Part shown: positions 55,716 to 64,000 of the stretch, in pieces
Numbering within the stretch: the stretch's first letter is position 1
How the letters are laid out: each line of letters opens with the position of its first letter
Source of the DNA: Schistosoma haematobium
Lineage: Eukaryota > Platyhelminthes > Trematoda > Strigeidida > Schistosomatidae
Reading direction: 5' to 3'
Assembly (NCBI RefSeq): GCF_000699445.3
Contig: NC_067198.1
Location: forward strand, 31,127,536-31,191,535
Length of the DNA stretch: 64,000 bases
Translations under genes and position numbers: made by a program
Notes under the pieces: model-generated
What the model was told of the DNA's origin: nothing
Seen by the model: only the letters and a program-made list of their open reading frames with translations
Database searches by the model: none

Positions 55716-58700
55716 GGCTACAACGTAGGACCAGGCACATATGTGCATCGGTCCAGGTTGCCATACCGCATCAGCACAACAAGATGAACACCGGATTCAT
55801 AGCAGTGGTTATGTCAAAGGTGGTAATATATAAGAGAAAGATTGCATATAGACATATAGTACAAGAAGAAAAAATTGGTTCGTAGAAAGAAAGGTATGAA
55901 GCGATTTTAATCTCTTAGTTTAAGGGAAGACAGGGAGTGTATACACCGACGCCATTGTGATCGATTCTGAGCCATGTCACCAAGAGTCTCCAACCATTGG
56001 TTACGAAAGTCACGCGGACCCCAACCAAGTAGTCTGCATCTAGCAACATGGCTCAGACTAGAAGTTAGTGACTTCAAGCACTGATGCCACGTTTTGGTTT
56101 GGCCGCCCCTAACTTTCTTCCAACCATCTCCAATACCGGATAGCATTGCACGTCGTGGTAATCGGTATTCAGGCATACGTAACACGTGGCCCGACCATCT
56201 CAGTCGATGAAGATTCATAACCTCATCAACTGATTTACCATCATTTCCTAATACCCTGCGTCTAACCTCACTATTACTTACCCGGTGATCCCAGCAGACA
56301 CCAGCAATATTTCTAAGGCATCTGTGGTCAAATACTAGTAGCTTACGAGTACCTTCTACTCTTAATGGCCATGTTTCGCTGCCGTAAATTAAAACATAAC
56401 GGACTGCCGCGCAGTATACTCGTCCTTTTATTGATAGACGGATATCTCGCCTTCGCCACAGGTGACGTAAGTTAACAAAAGCCAAGCGAGCTTTTCGAAT
56501 CCGTGTTGAGATTTCGTCAGACACCAAACCATTAGGGCTGATCAGACTTCCAAGATAAGTGAAGTTGTCAACGCGTTCGACTACTTCACTCCCTATTCTT
56601 AGTTCAGGTGTTAACGCAGACCAGTCCTGAAGCAACAAATTGCATTTAGAGGGAGAGAAGCGCATTCCAAACATTCTGGCATTGTTGCTTAGTGCTACCA
56701 GAAGACTCTGCATTTTGTCAGCGTCTTCACCAAACAGGACTATATCATCTGCGTATTCTAAGTCGATAAGTGGACCTCCTGGAAGGAGATCAATACCCGA
56801 GAACTCAGTCGACGAGAAAGTTATTTCCATCAGTAGATCTATGATGAAGTTAAACAAAAATGGGGAAAGTGGACAGCCTTGACGGACACCACTTGAGGTT
56901 GCAAAAGTAGATGGCAGTTCGCCATAAGCTCTGACTCGACTAGTAGTGTTCGAGTAAAGAGCCTTTACAAGGTTTATGTACTTCTGGGGTACGCCTTTCA
57001 ATGACAGACACTGCCACAGAATCTCGCGGTCTACAGAGTCAAATGCTGTTTTTAAGTCGAGAAAGACCACCATTGTCGGACACCGATAAGTATGCCTGTG
57101 TTCTAGAATCTGACGAATGGTGAATATGTGGTCGATGCAGCCACGAACAGGTCTGAAGCCAGCTTGGTTCTCTCGTGTTTGCAGTTCACGGGTCTTAGTT
57201 AGGCGTCTGATAATTATCGGGGCTAGTATTTTAGATATTATATTAGTTAAACTAATCCCTCTGTGGTTGTCACAGGATGATTTTGACCCTTTCTTATATA
57301 TTGGGACGATAAGTGATTGTGACCAGTTAGATGGGATAACGTCTAACTCCCAGATCTTAGCTAAAATATTAGTCAACCTAACCGCTAAAATTGGACCACC
57401 ATCCTTAAAGACTTCTGGAGCCAGTTCATCTGGACCAGCTGCCCTTCCTCGTTGCAGATTAACTATAGCCTTTTGAACTTCTGCTAGAGTTTGGGGACCT
57501 GCTTCAATGTTCCATTCACGCTGTCTGGGAGTGGAGGGTAGTTTCAGAGTAGCTGAAGGCCAGTTGAACTGTTCTCTGAAATGTTCCGCCCATCGTTCTA
57601 AACGTCTGGACTGAGAGCAGATGAGTATCGTCTTTTTCCGGTATAATCTCACTTACACTTGACTTATTAATTCCAGTTTATTTTATTAGTCTGTAAAGCT
57701 GTCTTGTGTTCCCTATAGTCGCCGCCTTTTCCATCTCTTTTGCTTTCATTCCCCACCACTGCTCACGGTCATTTCTTAGACTTTTTCTTAACCTAGATCT
57801 GATTTGTTGTCGCTCTTCATCATGTTCGAAACCTGGTGGGACGAGTTTGCGAGAATCCATCAGTGTGATAGACTTTAAAGAAATCCACTGGTTCTTTGTA
57901 ACTCTGTGGTTTAATTCGCTAATAGGTGTCACTGCTGTTTCCACAGCTGCTTGTATGTCTTTTCAAGCAACATCTGGGTCAGCCTCGTCTTCAGAACTAC
58001 CTAATTGTGACCTCAGTTGATCTTGAAACCTATTTTTGGTTTTCTCGTTACTCAACTCAGTTCTAATGGGTCTTTTTGGTGTAGCTTTTTTGCGTCCAGT
58101 GAGGCGCAAGCAGATGCGTCCCCGTATTAGGGCGTGGTCGGAGTCCAAGCAGGTACTCCAGAATGAGCGACAATCTTCTACCGACCCTCTCCAACGATGA
58201 CTGATGGCAATATAGTCTATTTGAGTCCATCATTGGTTTGGTGTAGGGGGTCGCCATGTTAGACGATGTCTCTCCTTATGCTTAAAATTTGTGTTTGCTA
58301 AAAATAAGCGATTGTCTGAGCACAGTTGCAGCAGACGGTCACCATTATCTGTTCGCTGTGCCGGAATGCTAAAATACCCACCTAAATGCCTTTCTGTTTG
58401 GTTTAAACTACCTATCTGAGTATTAAAGTCACCCCCTATGAGTACTATGTCTGATCGTTTAGCTTTCTGAAGAAGTTCAGAAAGCTTTCTGTAAAATTCA
58501 TCTTTCACATCATCTGAGCTGCAGTCAGTGGGAGCGTAGGCAGAAACGACGAAAAGGCAACGACGTGTGTCCCTATCCTTCCGAGTTCTTACGGAGCCGT
58601 TTAGCCGAACAGCACATAGACGACTGTTGACCGGGATCCACTCTAGCAGTGCTTGTTCCGCCCTCGTGCTTAGTGCTATGCCTACACCTGCCAGTCCACG

Positions 58701-61700
58701 AGAACTGGCTATCGGGTCACCAGATACACGTAGGGTATATCTCGTTGGCTCTCCGTTTTGCCGAGGTGAGGTCAAGTGAATGACCACACTGGAATCCTGT
58801 AGGCGTGTTTCGGAGACACAGCATACATCAATGGAAAGAGATTCTAGGGTTTTAGCCAAGGAAGCCTGCTGACCGATTTGACATAGGGTTCGTACGTTGA
58901 AGGCTCCAATGTGTAGTTTGGAGCGAGGTTTCAGTAGACCTGGGACAGAGTTTTGAGCACTAGAATCGCTGGCTATGGTGACATTTGAAGAGAAAGCCGA
59001 AAAAGGAAGTTTAGAGTTGAAAGTCGATGTAGGAGGAGTAATAAAAAGTGAAGACGGAGGTTGATTATGAATACAGTGGTCTTGAGCGCTGTTAGAGGTA
59101 TGAGGGCGGTTATCACTTCCCGGTTGCTCACACCGTGGAAGGGTTGTTCTGGAGGTGTCTGAAAGGGAAATTGGATTAGAGGTGGTCTTAGTGACCTGAG
59201 AGCGTGACCGCAGTGCCCAAGGGACAACTGCTTGAGGTCGGTCACACACGACCTTTTTATGGGCAATTTTTGTGTTAGCTCCGTACTTGTTGAAACCTTA
59301 CCAGTCAGTCAGTCAGTCAGTCAGTAAGAACGTAGAACTTCGAACGTACGTACATCAGTTCGAGTTGACACACCACATTAGCACAGAGATACAGTTGTCG
59401 ATTCAAATCCCGTAGTGGTAGAGGTAATAAGAGTATAAGCAGTAATCGGGAAGATTAGGGTTTGGAGATGCTAATTAAAGAGTATAATCCAGCGAAATAA
59501 ATTTGGAAAGAGGAAAAAGAAAGGGACATGAAGAATTCAGAAGATTAGAATTTGGGAGAACACAGAGAGTGGATGCACCTGGGCCATTGCAAACGATTTT
59601 GAGCCATGTCATTCAGGGTCTCTAACCATCGGTTGCTATCATCTCGCGGTCCCCAACCAGGTAGTCTACACCTACCAACATGACTCAGACCACTTGTCAG
59701 TGACTTCATGGACTTGTGCCATGTTTTGGTTTGGCCGCCTCTAGCTTTCTTCCAACCGACTCCTATACCACTGAACATAGCACGTTGAGGCAGTCGGTCG
59801 TTGGGCATACGTAACACGTGTCCCAGCCATCTCAACTGATGAAGTTTCACTACGTCATCAATTGATTTGCCATCCTTACCTAGTACCTGTTTCTTAACAA
59901 CTGCATTACTTACTCGATGGTCCCAGGATATACGAGCAATATTTCGAAGACACCTAAGACCAAATACTAGTAGCCTACGGATATCCTCTACTCTTGCCGG
60001 CCATGTTTCACTGCCATAAAGTAGGACGGAACGAACTGGTGCGCAGTAAACGCGTCCTTTGGTTGATAGACGGATATCTCGCCTACTCCATAAATGACGC
60101 AAGTTGGCAAAAGCTAGTCGAGCCTTCTGTATCCGCGCTGAGATTTCGTCACACACTAAACCACAAGGGCTGATGAGACTTCCAAGATAAGTGAAGCGGT
60201 CGACACACTCAACTACTTCACTCCCTATCACTAGTTCGGGTGTCGATGTAACCCAATCCTGAAGCAACATTTTGCATTTCGAGGGAGAGAATCGCATCCC
60301 GAACATGCTTGCATTGTTGCTTAGAGTGGTCAGAAGACTCTGCATTTTGTCAGCGTCTTCACCAAATAAAACTATGTCATCTGCATATTCTAAGTCAACA
60401 AGTGAACCTCTCGGTAAAAGTTCAACCCCTGGAAATTTAGATGAGGAGAGTGTTATCTCTAAAAGTACGTCGACCACAAAGTTGAACAAGAATGGGGAGA
60501 GTGGACAGCCCTGACGAACACCACTTGAGGTAATCAATTCTGATGACAGTTCGCCATAAGCTCTCACTCTACCAGTTGTGTTCGAGTAGAGAGCCTTTAT
60601 AAGGTTAATGTACTTCTTTGGTACTCCTTTCAGTGACAAACACTGCCATAGAACCTCACGATCAACAGAGTCGAATGCCGCCTTAAGGTCGAGAAATACT
60701 ACCATTGTGGGGCGTCTGAATGTGTGTCTGTGTTCTAGAACCTGACGTAATGTGAATATCTGATCTATACAACCACGTCAAGGTCCAAAACCGGCCTGGT
60801 TTTCTCTAATCTGCTCTTCACGAGCTTTGATTAGGCGTCGAAGTATTATTGAAGCTAATATTTTAGACACTATATTAGTCAAACTGATTCCTCTGTGATT
60901 GTCACAAGAGGGCTTTAGTCCTTTCTTATAGACTGGCACAATCAGTGATTGAGACCAGTCAGATGGGATTACGTCCAGTTCCCAAATTCTACCTAAGACC
61001 TCGGTTAATCTCATTGCTAATACTGGACCACCATCCTTAAAAATCTCAGGAGTAAACCTGTCAGGGCCTGCTGCTCTCCCTCGTTTCAGATTTCCTATGG
61101 CTTTTTCAACTTCGTAAAGGGTCGGAGGACCTACATTAACTTGCCATTCAGGTTGACTAGAGATCGTGGGAAACCGAAGTGTGGCTGAAGGCCAGTTGAA
61201 CTGATCCCTAAAGTGTTCTGCCCATCGATCCAATCTCCTGGATTGAGAATGAATAATATGTCCATCTTTCTCTGAGATTGTTTCGCTAACGGTCGGGTTC
61301 CTAATTCCAGTTTCTTTAACGAGTCTGAACAATTGTCTGCTACTACCTATTGCCGCTGCCTTTTCCATCTCTCTTGCTTTCGCTACCCACCACTGTTCGC
61401 GATCATTGCGTAGACTTTTTGTCAGCTTGCGCTTAAGCTGACTCCGCTCTTCATTATGTTCAGAGCCAGGTGGAATGAGTTTCCGAGCATCTATCAGTGC
61501 GATAGATGCTGCTGAGATCCAGTGTTGCTCCCTAACCTTCTGGTTTACCTTACTAGCAGATATCACTGCTGTTTCCACAGCTTTTCGGATATCATTCCAT
61601 GCTGCCTCAGGGTGGGCATCACATACATGGCTGCCTAACTGTTTTCCTAGTTGTTCCTGAAATATACTCTTAGCTTGACTATCTTTAAGTAGGCCCCTAA

Positions 61701-63253
61701 GAGGTTTCCTTGCAGCGTCTTTCCTACGTCCAGTAAGACGCAAGCAAATACGCGCTCGCACTAGAGCATGATCTGAATCTAGGCATGTGCTCCAGAATGA
61801 GCGACAGTCTTCTATCGAGCCCCTCCATCGGTGGCTGATAGCGATGTGATCTATTTGGGTCCAACGTTGGGACGAATTAGGGGTCTCCATGTTAAAAGAT
61901 GTTTTTCCTTATGTTTAAAGTTAGTATTTGCAAGGAACAGGCGGTTATCTGAGCATAGCTGCAACAGACGGTCGCCATTATCTGTTCTCTGAGCCACGAC
62001 ACCATAAGATCCACCTAGGTGTCTTTCCCTATCGCTTAGTTTACCTACTTGAGCATTAAAGTCACCGGCCACTATTACTACATCCGAGCGCTTAGCTTTT
62101 CGGAGAAGGTCCGAAAGCTTTCTGTAGAACTCATCTTTTACATCATCTGAGCTGCAGTCAGTGGGAGAATAGGCAGAGACGACGAAGAGGCAACGACGAG
62201 TGTCCCTATCTTTCCGGCTTCTTACTGTTCCGTTCAGTCGGACAGCGCACAAACGACTGTCTACTGGGATCCACTCTAAGAGAGCTAGTTCTGCCCTAGG
62301 ACTCAATGCTATACCTACGCCGGCGAGGCCACGGGAAGCAGAATCAGGGCTTCCAGATACACGAAGCGTAAATCGAGTCAGTCCTTTATTTTGGCATAGT
62401 GAGGTCAAATGAATGACGCTACTTGGATCCTGTATGCGCGTTTCGGAGACGCAGCACACATCGATGGCGCGAGATTCTAAAGTTATAGCTAAGGAAGCCT
62501 GCTGTCCTATTTGGCAAAGTGTTCGTACGTTAAAAGCTCCTACGTGTAGTTTAGAGCGTGGTTTCAGGAGACCAGGAATGGCGTTCCACGTACTCGAATC
62601 GTTTGCCCTAGCGGTGCGAGGTGATAAAGAGACGTGGGGAGGGTTAGTCGGGGAGATAAGAGAGGTATTAGGAAGTGTAGGAAGGATTTGAATGTGACCA
62701 ACTTGGTCTCTTGTGTTGTCACGGGTATGAGGGCTGACATCACTTCCCGGCTGCCCACACCGTGGAAGGGTATTTCTTGAGGAACCTGAAAAGGAAATTG
62801 GATTAGTGTTGGTCTTGACGACCTGGGAGCGTGACCGCAGAGCCCAAAGGACAACTGCTTGAGGCCGGTCGCGCACGGCCTTTTCGTGGAAGGTTTTTGA
62901 CGTGTTAGCTCCGTTCTTCAAAGGGCCTTACCGCCGGAGACGGAAATCCGTGAGGTAAGGTGAGGTGTGACATTTTTAGGGTCGACCTTTTCTAACCCCA
63001 CCTCTCCTTGTGGGAAGGCAGCATCGCTGTCATGCTGGTTGTCCGAGGGAAACACCTTACTGCCGTCACACCTCTGTACAGTCAGCAGTACGACTTCGCC
63101 TTCGGACCTTGGGTTTGTTGCTTTTAGTCTTACCGCTCTTCAACCGACCTGTCTGACATGGTAGGACCTCGAGGAACGGTTGTTCCAGCCAGTATAGCTC
63201 GGTTGCTTCATCACGATAGGCAAGCCCGACCACCACGTCAAGGTAGCAACAAC
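55716..63253 (-). mobile_element. RTE element A, interrupted by nested element B
   Basis: The leader lies at 62,926-63,253 and the rest at 55,716-59,302. Endonuclease frame 59,249-58,230: FNVRTLCQIGQQASL, CCVSETRLQD, GDFNTQIGSL. Linker fragments 58,257-57,678. RT frame 57,652-55,907 (581 codons): [62 protein letters not shown]. The catalytic residues look intact but at least two frame breaks kill it. Outer target duplication AACTTGTC at 55,708-55,715 and 63,254-63,261, within element D. The tail is very short at 55,716. Confidence 0.85.
59303..62925 (-). mobile_element. RTE element B, nested in the leader of element A
   Basis: Endonuclease 62,921-61,851 (356 codons; FNVRTLCQIGQQASL, SAYSPTDCS, GDFNAQVG), a frame change, RT first half 61,890-60,778, a stop, then RT second half 60,705-59,545 (386 codons; [34 protein letters not shown]). 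3' tail of CAGTCAGT repeats at 59,303-59,325. CCTTACC stands at both ends (59,296-59,302 and 62,926-62,932), a target duplication. Two breaks make it inactive. It is the parent-like family of the truncated copies at 18.8 and 30.8 kb. Confidence 0.85.
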
Positions 63254-64000
63254 AACTTGTCAGCACGCTCCGACTAACACAGATCTCGGTTCTTAGGCAA
63301 ACTTTGCAAAACATTTTCACTTAACAATCTATGTTTGTCGTCAAACGCACGGTTGGTCGGAGTACACCGACGTGCTCAACGAGTTTTAGGAGCCTGGAGA
63401 AACCCAGTGCCTACAAACGGGAGGCTTCGCGAAGCCTCAAGCGACTTTATCGGAAATTTTCACGTCATAAAAATGCAAACAGTGTTCATTTATACTTTTT
63501 AGTGTGTTGGGAGTTAGACTTGAACTTAGCTTGGTTTGATATCTAGTTGTAACGGAAGCTGCATGGATTCGTTTAGGATGATGAACTTGTTGGTCACTGA
63601 GACGTAAGATAAGATTAGCGCGAACAAGGGCATGATCACAGCCTAGATAAGAACTCTAAAAGGAGCCACAGTCTTGTGCACAGCCACGCTAGCCGTAGTT
63701 GATCTCGATATGACCAATCTGACTAAAGGCTTGAGTTGTAGAGAGAGCGCCAGGTAATACACTGGCGATGACTGTGTCGATAGTGCTGACCAGAAACAGG
63801 TTGCAGTCTGTGCAGAGCTGCAGGAAACGGTAACCGTTATCCGACAAAAGAGTCCCCATTGACCACGTTGACGACTCTCCTCCGAGCACAGCCCCTCGAA
63901 CTGTCCATCCGAATTTCCAGCTAGTAATACAACGTTTATCGAAGGAAATTTTGAGATCATTTGACTGGTAGTAAAGGTCATCCTTGATTGCATCCAGGTT
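63254..64000 (-). mobile_element. RTE-C-family element D, 5' part (endonuclease), off the right edge
   Basis: Reads an RTE-C-type endonuclease with several frame changes: SNDLKISFD-like, then LLSDNGYRFLQLCTDCNLFL and QIGHIEIN, then a degenerate linker matching RTE-C at 33.7-34.1 kb. It breaks at GACAAGTT and resumes at 55,715. Confidence 0.7.

Overview
The window looks like nuclear DNA of a trematode flatworm, most likely a schistosome; I cannot name the species. The evidence is the AT-rich background, host genes split into many small exons with a cluster of 31-38 nt introns, and a heavy load of RTE-like non-LTR elements with TGAC-type tails, a Penelope-like element, Gypsy-type LTR elements, and tRNA-like SINEs, one with a decayed hammerhead-like domain. 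Most long open frames in the window belong to transposons.

Three host genes can be read, all on the minus strand. (1) 9,198-26,660 is a 16-exon BRE1 (RNF20/RNF40-type) histone H2B E3 ubiquitin ligase of 1,106 residues ending in a C3HC4 RING. (2) 28,795-39,737 is an 11-exon p70 S6 kinase of 655 residues with a TOS motif, complete kinase domain, turn motif and hydrophobic motif. (3) 50,546-50,799 is the last exon of a torsin-like AAA+ protein; I did not find its other exons. Every exon of genes 1 and 2 joins in frame. One BRE1 intron is GC-AG and the rest are GT-AG.

Mobile DNA fills the remainder. 1-1,335: 5' LTR and broken gag of a Gypsy element. 1,427-3,240: Penelope-like remnant bounded by 92-bp inverted repeats. 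5.4-7.7 kb: a mid-size repeat (family M), a SINE remnant and an RTE tail with a target-site duplication. BRE1 introns hold a 77-bp-arm hairpin, three RTE fragments, a solo-LTR candidate and a SINE. S6K introns hold a 5'-truncated RTE and a larger M / RTE-C / inverted-M block at 32.2-36.6 kb. 40,115-43,985: an LTR-gag-LTR-gag-LTR tandem array of a gag-only LTR element with one pair of 5-bp target duplications, inserted about 0.4 kb upstream of the S6K start codon. 44.7-49.1 kb: decayed Gypsy fragments, including a relative of the gag-only element. 52.97-53.75 kb: a foldback element with arms of about 220 bp. 54.6-64 kb: three RTE elements nested inside each other, with matching target-site duplications at two levels.

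The best candidates for something undescribed are the gag-only LTR element and its tandem array; the M repeat family, which shares its 3' tail with RTE-C and so looks like a SINE/LINE pair; the foldback element; and the near-perfect hairpin in a BRE1 intron.
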